Below are positions 9,457-17,610 of a stretch of 64,000 bases of DNA, piece by piece. The notes beneath the pieces were generated by a model. It ran no database searches. It had not been told where the DNA came from and worked only from the letters and a program-made list of their open reading frames with translations. Within the stretch, counting starts at the first letter, position 1, and the number at the start of each line of letters is the position of its first letter. This DNA is from Acidobacteriota bacterium. Its GTDB lineage: Bacteria; Acidobacteriota; Blastocatellia; Pyrinomonadales; Pyrinomonadaceae. A program made the position numbers and the translations under genes. Location of the stretch: NCBI GenBank assembly GCA_023436495.1, contig JAEZIT010000055.1, forward strand, positions 1 through 64,000, in the 5' to 3' direction.

Positions 9457-9870
9457 ATGAATGAAACTGAGAACACCCGAATAGTCGAGGATGGATACCA
9501 CTTTTTCAAAGAAGGAAAGCTGAAAGGCCTACTGGGTATTTTTACCGACGACATAAAATGGACGGTCCCGATGATCGAAAATGCCCCGTTCGCGGGTTCG
9601 CGGTCGGGGAAAGACGCCGTCATGGAGTTTTTCGGTGAGTTGGCCGAGGCCGAAGACATAACGCGTTTCGAACCGCTGGAATTTATAGCTCAGGGCGACA
9701 AAGTGGTCGTCCGCGGCGAATCGAAAGCGACGGTGCGTTCGACCGGAAATGATTACGAGACCGCGTGGGTGCATATCTTCCATCTGAAAGACGGAAAGGT
9801 AGCGGAATTTGAAGAGTTCTTCGACAATGCCGCGGCCACCCGCGCGTTTCAGAAGGCGGCCACGGCTTAG
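9457..9870 (+). CDS. SnoaL-like / NTF2-fold protein
   Basis: A 137-residue protein of the SnoaL-like NTF2 superfamily. The pattern is typical: an N-terminal helix, then IFTDDIKWTVP, a GKDAVMEFFGEL helix and C-terminal strands ending in HIFHLKDGKVAEFEEFFDN. Members are small cone-shaped cytoplasmic proteins, some isomerases or hydrolases and many of unknown role; the substrate cannot be predicted. The start is ATG 9457 with AGAGG five bases upstream. The open frame extends to 9412, but that part lies in the promoter region. Confidence 0.85.
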   Translation: MNETENTRIVEDGYHFFKEGKLKGLLGIFTDDIKWTVPMIENAPFAGSRSGKDAVMEFFGELAEAEDITRFEPLEFIAQGDKVVVRGESKATVRSTGNDYETAWVHIFHLKDGKVAEFEEFFDNAAATRAFQKAATA

Positions 9871-9978
9871 AGGAAGTAACGCGGATCGCCGGCATGCGGT
9901 CTTCGTTCGTGTTTTGAGACATTTTGCCGGCCGAAGGGTTACGGGGTTGGCGGACCCGCGGTACGCCTTACTTCGCGT

Positions 9979-11226
9979 TCAGGATTCCTGTTCTTCCGCT
10001 TCGGCCATTTCGTCCGTCTCTTCGACAACTTCCTTCTTTTTGAATTGTTCCGAGATCCGCACGGCTCCGTTGTAAATTCGCTGGGATTCCTTAGCCAGCA
10101 GCGGCGATGCGCTTGCCAGAATAAGCACGTAGAGGGCAGCAAACGGCTGTACGATCTCCATTAAACCGCCGGCGACGGCAAGCCCGGCGATGATGATCGA
10201 AAATTCACCGCGAGCCAGCAGCGTAAATCCGATATTCAGCGATCCGACGGGTGACAGGCCCGCGCGACGCCCGACGATCAGCCCCGCGATCGTTACGGCC
10301 ACAAGCGAAAGCAGCGCCGCCCCGAGGGCAAGCCATATCGCTCCGCCCAGCGTGAACGGGTCGATCGAGAGTCCGAAGCTGAAAAAGAACACAGCGCCGA
10401 AGAAATCGCGAAACGGCACGACCAGGGTTTCCATTCGCTGGCTGTGTTCGGTCTCGCCGAGGACCAGCCCCAGCAGCAGAGCGCCGATGGATTCTGCAAC
10501 GTGGATCGTCTCGCCCAGGCCTGCAAGCAGAAACAGGCTGGCAAATACGACGACGATGAAGATCTCGCTGGATGGAATACGGAACAAACGGTCGAGTACC
10601 GGCCGCGCCCACCGCCCCAGCATGATGACGCCGATGATAAATCCGAGGGCAATACCGCCCGAACCGGCGACACCGGCATAACCGCTGGCACCGCTAAGGA
10701 TAATTCCGGAAACGAGCGAAAGATAAACGGCGAGGAAGACGTCCTCGAACATCGTTATACCGAGAATGAGCTCGGTTTCGGCGTTCGCGGTGCGCCTATA
10801 GTCAAATAGTATCTTTGCGACGATCGCGCTCGAAGAGATCGTGGTCACGCCCGCCATTACGAGCGTTTCAAAGAATGGAAAGCCGGCAAACGTGGCATAG
10901 GCGAAACCAAGCGCAAAGTTTATGGCAATGTAAATACTGCCGCCGGTGACGATCGACCTTCCTGCCTTCAGCAGCCTGGTAATATTGGATTCCAGGCCAA
11001 GATAGAACAAGAGAAACAGAACGCCCATCCTTCCCATGAACGAAATAAGGGCTTCGGTCTCGATAAAACGAAAATCAAAGACGGCGAATTTTGGTGCGTG
11101 CGGCCCGACGATCATCCCAATGATGATCAGGAACGGCACATTCGAAACGCCGAGTTTGTCCGCGGCGACCACGGCAACCGCGATCAGCCCTAGGGCAAGT
11201 CCGATCTCCAATACAAGATTATCCAT
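9979..11226 (-). CDS. khtU: K+/H+ antiporter, CPA2 family, KhtU-like
   Basis: A 415-residue integral membrane protein with about 12 hydrophobic helices, starting MDNLVLEIGLALGLIAVAVV. It has the CPA2 (KefB/NapA-like) pattern, with conserved segments such as GVTTISSSAIVAKILFDY and VLGETEHSQRMETLVVPFRD. It ends in a charged tail and has no TrkA domain of its own. That domain is supplied by the gene upstream, whose stop is three bases before this start. The pair matches KhtU/KhtT of Bacillus, a potassium exporter gated by its cytoplasmic partner. The assignment rests on the gene pairing and general similarity. Confidence 0.85.
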   Translation of the reverse strand: MDNLVLEIGLALGLIAVAVVAADKLGVSNVPFLIIIGMIVGPHAPKFAVFDFRFIETEALISFMGRMGVLFLLFYLGLESNITRLLKAGRSIVTGGSIYIAINFALGFAYATFAGFPFFETLVMAGVTTISSSAIVAKILFDYRRTANAETELILGITMFEDVFLAVYLSLVSGIILSGASGYAGVAGSGGIALGFIIGVIMLGRWARPVLDRLFRIPSSEIFIVVVFASLFLLAGLGETIHVAESIGALLLGLVLGETEHSQRMETLVVPFRDFFGAVFFFSFGLSIDPFTLGGAIWLALGAALLSLVAVTIAGLIVGRRAGLSPVGSLNIGFTLLARGEFSIIIAGLAVAGGLMEIVQPFAALYVLILASASPLLAKESQRIYNGAVRISEQFKKKEVVEETDEMAEAEEQES

Positions 11227-11229
11227 CGA

Positions 11230-11727
11230 TTACAATTTTCCGTTCTGCAAAAGATCTTTGATCCTGGAAATACTCCGCCGGTCGCCGGCCAAAATGAGCG
11301 TGGCGCCGGCATTCAGCACCGTATCGGCTTCCGGATTGATGCGTTTTGTATTGTTTGGTTCGATGATCGAAACGATCGAGCCGCCGGCGGCGGTCCTGAC
11401 CGCAAGATCGCGTATCGTTTTGCCTACTGCGGCCGCTCGCTCCTCGAGCGTGAACCATTCGAGGACAAGATCGTCGAGGACGACCTCTGAGGTCGGCAGG
11501 GCCTTCGGAACGTAAGACAGCCCGCCGACGATCCCGGCGAACTGGCGTGCTTCGCCGTCCGTCAGCGTCACGACGGAATCGGGGCGTTCAAAATTCTTGC
11601 GGTCGAAATGATATATCTCGCGTAGTCCATCGTCGTGAATCACGATCACCAGCCGGTCACCGCCAGTCGTTTCGATCTGAAATTTTCGGCCGACACCGGG
11701 AAGGTTCGACTCACTAATCGTTGCCAT
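11230..11727 (-). CDS. khtT: TrkA-C domain regulator of K+/H+ antiporter, KhtT-like
   Basis: A 165-residue soluble protein. The N-terminal part (ESNLPGVGRKFQIET, then IVIHDDGLREIYHFD) resembles KhtT. The C-terminal RCK_C/TrkA-C domain (about 80-165) includes VLDDLVLEWFTLEERAAAVGKTIRDL and ends GDRRSISRIKDLL. In Bacillus, KhtT gates KhtU, and its RCK_C domain binds cyclic di-AMP. Whether that ligand is used here is unknown. ATG 11727 has AGGAG about 11 bases upstream, and the gene is tightly coupled to khtU. Confidence 0.85.
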   Translation of the reverse strand: MATISESNLPGVGRKFQIETTGGDRLVIVIHDDGLREIYHFDRKNFERPDSVVTLTDGEARQFAGIVGGLSYVPKALPTSEVVLDDLVLEWFTLEERAAAVGKTIRDLAVRTAAGGSIVSIIEPNNTKRINPEADTVLNAGATLILAGDRRSISRIKDLLQNGKL

Positions 11728-11813
11728 TAATTACAGCTCTCCTATAAATTTTAATCTCAAGCGAGAGGCCGCCGACCCAGCGGATCCGGACCGGCTCATA
11801 GCTCGTTCTCAAT

Positions 11814-12050
11814 TCATTCCCGATTCATCGGAAAGAAGTAAGCCTCTCGTTTTGCTCGGCTGCGTACCCTGTCAAACCTCGGGAACGCCATATAGATCAA
11901 AAATATGATGAATCCCGCAGTGGTGAGTATCAGGGCCGCAGCAGTATTTTCAGAATACACCAAACCGCCAATCGCGGCGCCCGCAAAGAGTGCAAAAATC
12001 ACTAGAATGGTCGTTGCGGAACGTCTTCTGGCAGAGAATTCGGACCTCAT
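11814..12050 (-). CDS. Small two-helix membrane protein
   Basis: A 78-residue protein. A short basic N-terminus (MRSEFSARRRS) is followed by two hydrophobic segments (about 11-32 and 36-55) and a basic tail. The frame is open to 12215, but the upstream part is not protein-like. The ATG at 12050 has a strong GGAGGT ribosome-binding site seven bases upstream, so I place the start there. No family is recognised. It lies on the same strand as khtTU, upstream of khtT. Confidence 0.6.
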   Translation of the reverse strand: MRSEFSARRRSATTILVIFALFAGAAIGGLVYSENTAAALILTTAGFIIFLIYMAFPRFDRVRSRAKREAYFFPMNRE

Positions 12051-12159
12051 TGATAACCTCCGTTCAATGGTAAAACTGATGGTTTTCGGCTCAGCGCGGG
12101 CGTTTTTACGGAAAAATGCCTGCAAGTGGCCGATCAACGTTACACTGGATAACAGGAAG

Positions 12160-12561
12160 TTATGCGATGGGCGGCGCGCGGCCGAGGAATTGTGGAATGT
12201 CGAACAGCGAATCAAGAACGGCTGTATCGTCTACGCCGAGATCCAGCAGCACAAACGCCGATTGATGCGTTTCGGATTGCTCGCCGGTCAGAAGCGCCGC
12301 TCCGGCGTCAAGATCGATCCGTTTTGAGGCCTTGGATTTGCCGGTCCTTAAATGTGAACCGGAATGTTGGGCGGCAATCGCGTATCGCGTTGTGTTTGAA
12401 GCAGATTGCCGGTACTGATCGTCCGTTCGGTCAACAGCACCAATTGGGATAGGGAACAGGCGCAGGCCTTCGCCGCTCGAGATAAAAAGGCCCAATAGAA
12501 GAACAAAGAGCACGGCCGAGCGGACTGCATAATATCTGTTTTTGACCCGATGATTATGCAT
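12160..12561 (-). CDS. Hypothetical exported protein
   Basis: A possible 133-residue protein starting MHNHRVKNRYYAVRS. One hydrophobic segment (about 14-32, AVLFVLLLGLFISSGEGLRL) looks like a signal peptide or anchor. The rest is polar and ends in SLFDIPQFLGRAPPIA, with a stretch rich in Ala, Leu and Asp. AAGGCG lies about 10 bases before the start. The frame stays open to 12669, but that would overlap the promoter region of the divergent antiporter gene. No family is recognised; the signal-like segment is the main reason to accept it. Confidence 0.45.
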   Translation of the reverse strand: MHNHRVKNRYYAVRSAVLFVLLLGLFISSGEGLRLFPIPIGAVDRTDDQYRQSASNTTRYAIAAQHSGSHLRTGKSKASKRIDLDAGAALLTGEQSETHQSAFVLLDLGVDDTAVLDSLFDIPQFLGRAPPIA

Positions 12562-12654
12562 AAAGACAATTCGCCTTATTGAAAATGTTATCATTTTACT
12601 GAAAAATGAACAAAATCGATTAGTCCTTAGGTTTTGCCCGATAGATCGAAGTCG

Positions 12655-14670
12655 ATGCATACGCCGCAACTATTCAACGATCTGCTTGTCATTCTGCTGG
12701 TGTCCGTGCCGGTGGCGTTTCTGTCGATACGTCTTAAACTGCCGCTGCTGGTCGGTTTAATGCTGACAGGGATCGTGATCGGGCCGTACGGCCTGGCTCT
12801 GATCAGCGATTTGAAAAGTATTGAGATTCTCGCAGAGATCGGCGTAATGCTGCTGCTCTTTACGATCGGCCTTGAATTTTCCGTCAGGCGTTTGAAAGAG
12901 ATGAAAACGCTGGTGTTGATCGGCGGCGGAATGCAAGTGATCCTGACCACGGCGGTCACGGCGGCAGCATTCACGCTTTTGGGCCGTACTGTCAACCAAT
13001 CGATCTTTTTCGGTTTTCTTGTCGCTCTGTCGAGCACGGCGATCGTGCTCAAGTCCTATGTAGACCGCCGCGAGGTCGATTCGCCCCATGGCCGAGCGGG
13101 TGTCGGAATTCTGCTGTTTCAGGACATCAGCGTCGTCCTGATGATGCTGTTCGTACCCATACTTGCGGGAACGGGATTTGTTTCGGCGCCGTCGCTGATC
13201 CTGAATCTTTCGACCTCGCTGACGGAACTGGCCCTGATAGTTCTTGCGGCGTGGTTCCTGGTCCCGAAATTCCTTAAATTCGTGGTTCGCCTCCGCAGCC
13301 CGGAAGTCTTTCTGCTTACGGTCGTGCTGCTGTGCCTCGGGATGTCCTGGATCACGCAGCATTTCGGAATGTCGCTGGCGCTCGGAGCATTTATTGCCGG
13401 AATGGTAATGGCCGATTCGGAATACAGCCACCAGGCGACGACCGAGATCCTACCGTTCCGGGACGTTTTCAACAGTATATTTTTCGTTTCGATCGGGCTG
13501 CTGCTGTCGCTGACGTCGCTGATCCAAAATCTGCCGACGGTGCTGATATTCGTTACGGCCCTGATAGTCGGGAAAGCACTGATCGTTCTGGCAGTTATCC
13601 GGGCGCTCGGGTTCCCGTACCGCATCGCGGTGATGACCGCACTCGGGCTGGCTCAGATAGGCGAATTCTCGTTCGTGCTGGGGAAGATCGGCCGCGGTTC
13701 GGAGCTGCTTTCGGACGCCGATTACCAAATATTCCTCGCGGCTTCGGTCATATCGATGATCGCAACGCCGTTCCTGATAGCGGCGGCGCCGAAGATCGGC
13801 TATTTCGTGCAATCGCTGATCAGCGACACGGGGCAGGATGAGGCAGAGGACCAAGACATCCATCAGACGGTGACCGCCGACGACATGAAAGACCATGTGA
13901 TCATCGTCGGGTACGGGCTCAATGGCAGGAACCTTGCGCGCGTGCTGCGGTCGGTCGGCGTCGCGCACGTAATAATCGATCTGAATTCCGAAGTGATCCG
14001 TAAGGCACGCGAAAAGGGCGAGAAAATAATGTTCGGCGACGCGACGCGACGCGAAGTGCTGAAACACGCGGGCATTCGCAAGGCCGCGGCACTAGTTCTC
14101 GCGATGTCCGACGCGCGGGCCGCCCGAAGAACGGTCCAGCAGGCGCATCAGATGAACAAGCGTGCACATATTATCGTCCGCACGCGTTATACGTCCGAGA
14201 TCACTGAACTTCTCGAACTCGGCGCTAACGAGGTCATACCGGAAGAATTCGAAACGAGCATCGAGATATTTTCACGAGTGCTTCAGCATTACGGCATCGC
14301 CCGTCCGATCATCGAAGAAGAGATCGAAAAGATCAGAAGCCAGGGATATGAGATGCTGCGTTCCCCGTCGGTGCCGAAGCAGGTGGAAATCGCAAACTTG
14401 AATGCCGCCCTGCAGGACGCTGTGACGGAAACCGTAAAACTAACGGACGAATCGCCTGCCGTGGGAAAGACGCTGGGTGAACTCGATCTGCGCAATGCCA
14501 GCGGTGCGACCGTGATCGCGGTGGTCCGCGGCGGGAAGACGAAAATAAATCCGGGTGCGAATTACCGGCTCGAGATAGGCGATTCGGTGGTCGTGCTTTG
14601 TTCCGCAAACAAGATCGGGCGTGCGATTGATGCTCTTCAGCCCGCGGAAATGGCAGGATTTAATGCCTAG
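12655..14670 (+). CDS. KefB-like cation:proton antiporter with TrkA-N and TrkA-C domains
   Basis: A 671-residue protein. Residues 1-390 form about 12 membrane helices of the CPA2 family (FGFLVALSSTAIVLKSYVD, SLALGAFIAGMVMADSEYSH). Residues about 405-525 form a TrkA-N/RCK_N Rossmann domain with the NAD-binding signature VIIVGYGLNGRNLARVLR and then IMFGDATRREVL. Residues about 585-665 form a TrkA-C domain. This matches monovalent-cation exporters such as KefB/KefC. Unlike khtTU, sensor and channel are fused. The start is ATG 12655, with TTG 12634 an in-frame alternative. The 3' end overlaps the convergent uvrC by 11 bases. Confidence 0.92.
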   Translation: MHTPQLFNDLLVILLVSVPVAFLSIRLKLPLLVGLMLTGIVIGPYGLALISDLKSIEILAEIGVMLLLFTIGLEFSVRRLKEMKTLVLIGGGMQVILTTAVTAAAFTLLGRTVNQSIFFGFLVALSSTAIVLKSYVDRREVDSPHGRAGVGILLFQDISVVLMMLFVPILAGTGFVSAPSLILNLSTSLTELALIVLAAWFLVPKFLKFVVRLRSPEVFLLTVVLLCLGMSWITQHFGMSLALGAFIAGMVMADSEYSHQATTEILPFRDVFNSIFFVSIGLLLSLTSLIQNLPTVLIFVTALIVGKALIVLAVIRALGFPYRIAVMTALGLAQIGEFSFVLGKIGRGSELLSDADYQIFLAASVISMIATPFLIAAAPKIGYFVQSLISDTGQDEAEDQDIHQTVTADDMKDHVIIVGYGLNGRNLARVLRSVGVAHVIIDLNSEVIRKAREKGEKIMFGDATRREVLKHAGIRKAAALVLAMSDARAARRTVQQAHQMNKRAHIIVRTRYTSEITELLELGANEVIPEEFETSIEIFSRVLQHYGIARPIIEEEIEKIRSQGYEMLRSPSVPKQVEIANLNAALQDAVTETVKLTDESPAVGKTLGELDLRNASGATVIAVVRGGKTKINPGANYRLEIGDSVVVLCSANKIGRAIDALQPAEMAGFNA

Positions 14671-16501
14671 CCACCGAGCGTTGACGGTCAAAATGGCCGT
14701 GGATCTCGGTCGCGGTCTTTACGCCGACAAATGGTGAAAGTTCAGCGATCGTTGCCTTGGCGATCCGCTCGATCGAGCCAAATTGCCGCAGGAGCCGCAA
14801 CTTCCGTTTTTCTCCGACTCCGGGTATCTCAGACAGTTCAGAGGAAAAGTCGCGCATTTCGCGGCGTTTGCGATGATATTGAACAGCGGTCTTGTGCGTT
14901 TCCTCACGGATCTGCAGTATCAGGCGAAATGCCTGCGAGTTTCGGTCGAACGGTATCGGGCGGTCCTCACGTCCGTGTATGAGCAGATGCGAGATCTCGT
15001 TGTGACGCTTCGGAGGTTTTACCAGACCGATAAGCATTATCGCTTCGAGGTCGAGCGACGCCATCGCCGCAGCGGCGGCAGACAACTGGCCTTTTCCGCC
15101 ATCGATGAAGATGATCTGAGGCAGCGGTTTTTCCTCCGCGAGCGAGCGTTTGTACCGGCGAAAAACCGCTTCGTGCATCGACGCGAAATCATTCGCGCCT
15201 TCGACGGACTTGATAATAAACCGGCGGTATTCTGCGCGTGACGGCTTGCCGTTGTCGTAAACCACGATCCCTGCGACGTTCTCGCTGCCGGATATGTTCG
15301 AAATGTCGAAGGATTCGATCCTTTCAGGAAAATACGAAAGTTCCAAAAGTTCCTGCAACTCGCCCAGGACCTTTTCCGTGTTCGGCTTCAGCACGCGGAA
15401 CCGCTGTTCGTAGGCGATCTTTGCATTCGTTTCGACCAATTCGACGAGGTGGCGGTTCTTTCCACGTTTTGGATCAATTATGCGGACACGGCGGCCCCGC
15501 CGCTCAGTAAGCGCCTTTTCCAGAATTGCGCGGTCCTCGAAATCTTCGGGTACGTGAATTTCCAGCGGTACGTAGTCAGTTGAGTAATACTGTGCGAGCA
15601 CATCGCCGAAGAATTCGGATGCGCTGAATTCGCCGTCTTCCGGAAGATCTTCCCAGAAGAATTCGCGCCTGCCGACCACGCGGCCTTCGCGCATCGTGAA
15701 GAGCTGGAGGGCAAGTTTCGCTCCGTTGCGGTAGTATCCGAAAATATCCACGTCGCGGTCGGCGGTCGTTGCCATCTTCTGCTGTTCGCCGAGAGCGAGG
15801 ACGGTCTTGTGCAGGTCACGGTATTTTGCAGCAAGCTCGAAATTCTGCATCTCGGAAAAGTGCCACATTCGCTGTTTCATCTCTTCCGCGAGCTGCTTAT
15901 TCTTGCCTTCGAGCAGCGTTTTAACGTCACGAGCCGCTTCCTGATATTCCTCCTGTGTGCACAAACCCTTAACACACGGCCCGAGGCACCGTTTTAGATG
16001 GTACTCCAAACACGGCCGCGTCAATTTGCCGTCTATCTCGATGTCGCAGGTCCGAAGCTGAAATGCACGATTGACTAGATTCAGCGTTTTTCGGGCAAGC
16101 GCGGCCGGCAAAAACGGCCCGTAATAACTGGACCCGTCACGAGGCGTCCGGCGTGTGATGACGACCTTCGGGAACGGTTCGTTGGTCATTTTCAGGTGCG
16201 GGTATTGCTTGTCGTCCTTGAGCAGGACGTTGAACCTCGGTTTGTGCTTCTTGATCAGGTTCGATTCGAGCACGAGCGCCTCGACCTCGTTGTCCACGAC
16301 AATGAATTCAAAATCCGCGATCAACTTTACCAGCCGCCGTGTCTTCGCGTCCTGGTTCCTGCTGGACTGGAAATACTGTCGCACGCGATTGCGGAGGTTC
16401 TTTGCCTTGCCGACATAGATTATCTTTCCCGCCGCGTTCTTGTGGACATAAATGCCCGAGGCGGTCGGGAGCGAGCTAAGTTTTTCCTCCAGCGTCATCA
16501 T
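14660..16501 (-). CDS. uvrC: Excinuclease ABC subunit C
   Basis: A 613-residue UvrC, the nuclease of nucleotide-excision repair that cuts on both sides of a lesion with UvrA and UvrB. The N-terminal GIY-YIG domain shows SGIYVHKNAAGKIIYVGKAK (3' incision). A Cys-rich segment, CDIEIDGKLTRPCLEYHLKR, is followed by the UvrB-binding UVR region (about 200-235). The C-terminal RNase H-like nuclease has FDISNISG and IFIDGGKGQLS, and a helix-hairpin-helix pair ends the protein (IPGVGEKRKLRLL, LSPFVGVKTATEI). The start is ATG ATG at 16501. The last 11 bases overlap the 3' end of the convergent antiporter gene. Confidence 0.97.
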   Translation of the reverse strand: MMTLEEKLSSLPTASGIYVHKNAAGKIIYVGKAKNLRNRVRQYFQSSRNQDAKTRRLVKLIADFEFIVVDNEVEALVLESNLIKKHKPRFNVLLKDDKQYPHLKMTNEPFPKVVITRRTPRDGSSYYGPFLPAALARKTLNLVNRAFQLRTCDIEIDGKLTRPCLEYHLKRCLGPCVKGLCTQEEYQEAARDVKTLLEGKNKQLAEEMKQRMWHFSEMQNFELAAKYRDLHKTVLALGEQQKMATTADRDVDIFGYYRNGAKLALQLFTMREGRVVGRREFFWEDLPEDGEFSASEFFGDVLAQYYSTDYVPLEIHVPEDFEDRAILEKALTERRGRRVRIIDPKRGKNRHLVELVETNAKIAYEQRFRVLKPNTEKVLGELQELLELSYFPERIESFDISNISGSENVAGIVVYDNGKPSRAEYRRFIIKSVEGANDFASMHEAVFRRYKRSLAEEKPLPQIIFIDGGKGQLSAAAAAMASLDLEAIMLIGLVKPPKRHNEISHLLIHGREDRPIPFDRNSQAFRLILQIREETHKTAVQYHRKRREMRDFSSELSEIPGVGEKRKLRLLRQFGSIERIAKATIAELSPFVGVKTATEIHGHFDRQRSVARH

Positions 16502-16671
16502 AAGAATCTTAACGCACAGCGCTGTATTTTGATAAAGAGTTTGGATGCGGCGGGAATGTGCCGCGATGCAATTTATCGGCAGACGGAAGCGCCAGCGACG
16601 AGTGTATCCGTCGCCGTCACCGTGACTTGTCCCACTTTTGCTAAATCGACAGTTTAAGCGATACTCAAAGC

Positions 16672-17610
16672 GTGAAAACGATCGTTACCGAATCGCCGTT
16701 AGAGGCCGCCGAGTTCATCAAAGCCGGTGGACTGACGGCATTTCCGACAGAGACAGTTTATGGACTTGGCGCAAACGTATTCGATGAGGCCGCTATCCGC
16801 AAGATCTTCGCGGCGAAGGATAGGCCGGCGGACAATCCGCTTATCGCGCACATCGGTGCTGCGGAGCAGATAGAGCGGCTTGCCCGCGAGGTTTCAGACA
16901 CTGCGCGGCTTTTGATACAGGAATTCTTTCCCGGGCCGCTGACGGTCGTCCTGAAAAAGCGTGCGGGAGTATCGGATACGGCCAGCGCGGGGCTCGATAC
17001 CATCGGCATCAGAATGCCAAAGCACCCGCTGGCCAACGCTTTCCTGCAGGCGTGCGGCGTGCCGGTCGCGGCTCCCTCGGCAAATTTGTCCGGCAGGCCG
17101 AGCCCGACCACGTGGCAGGCCGTACTGGAAGACCTGGACGGCCGCATCGACTGTATCTTAAAGGGCGAAGCGACGGAGATCGGGCTGGAATCGACGGTGG
17201 TCGATTGTACGGGCGACGTTCCGGTGGTGCTGCGTTCAGGTGCGGTGACGATCGAGCGACTTCGTGGGGTCGTGCCGAACATCCGAGCCTTTCGGCCGGA
17301 TTCCGACGAACCGGCCCGCAGCCCGGGAATGCGACATCGTCATTATTCACCGCGGGCGGAGGTCAGGTTCTACGAGCGCGGAGAAAGCCCTGGTGCCGGA
17401 GCGAGCGCGTTTATCGGGATCAGTCCGCCGTCGGAGTACTTTGACCTTAAATTGATCTGCGGGTCACCGGAGGAATACGCACACGAACTCTTCGCCTTCT
17501 TCCGACGCTGCGATAACGAGGGCATTGCAAAAATATATTGTGAACCGGTGGCGGGAACCGGCATAGGCGCGGCGTTAATGGACAGGCTGCGGCGTGCCGT
17601 CAGCGGCTGA
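16672..17610 (+). CDS. L-threonylcarbamoyladenylate synthase (Sua5/YwlC type)
   Basis: A 312-residue protein that makes threonylcarbamoyl-AMP from threonine, bicarbonate and ATP, the first step of tRNA t6A37 synthesis. Residues about 10-195 are the YrdC domain, with the signature AFPTETVYGLGANV, then KAKDRP-type AAKDRPADNPLIAH and LESTVVDCTG. The C-terminal Sua5 extension begins after SPGMRHRHYSPRA, so this is the long Sua5 form rather than the short TsaC form. The start is GTG 16672. tsaD, the next enzyme in the pathway, is at 54.8 kb. The last 36 bases overlap the 3' end of the convergent glycosyltransferase gene. Confidence 0.95.
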   Translation: MKTIVTESPLEAAEFIKAGGLTAFPTETVYGLGANVFDEAAIRKIFAAKDRPADNPLIAHIGAAEQIERLAREVSDTARLLIQEFFPGPLTVVLKKRAGVSDTASAGLDTIGIRMPKHPLANAFLQACGVPVAAPSANLSGRPSPTTWQAVLEDLDGRIDCILKGEATEIGLESTVVDCTGDVPVVLRSGAVTIERLRGVVPNIRAFRPDSDEPARSPGMRHRHYSPRAEVRFYERGESPGAGASAFIGISPPSEYFDLKLICGSPEEYAHELFAFFRRCDNEGIAKIYCEPVAGTGIGAALMDRLRRAVSG

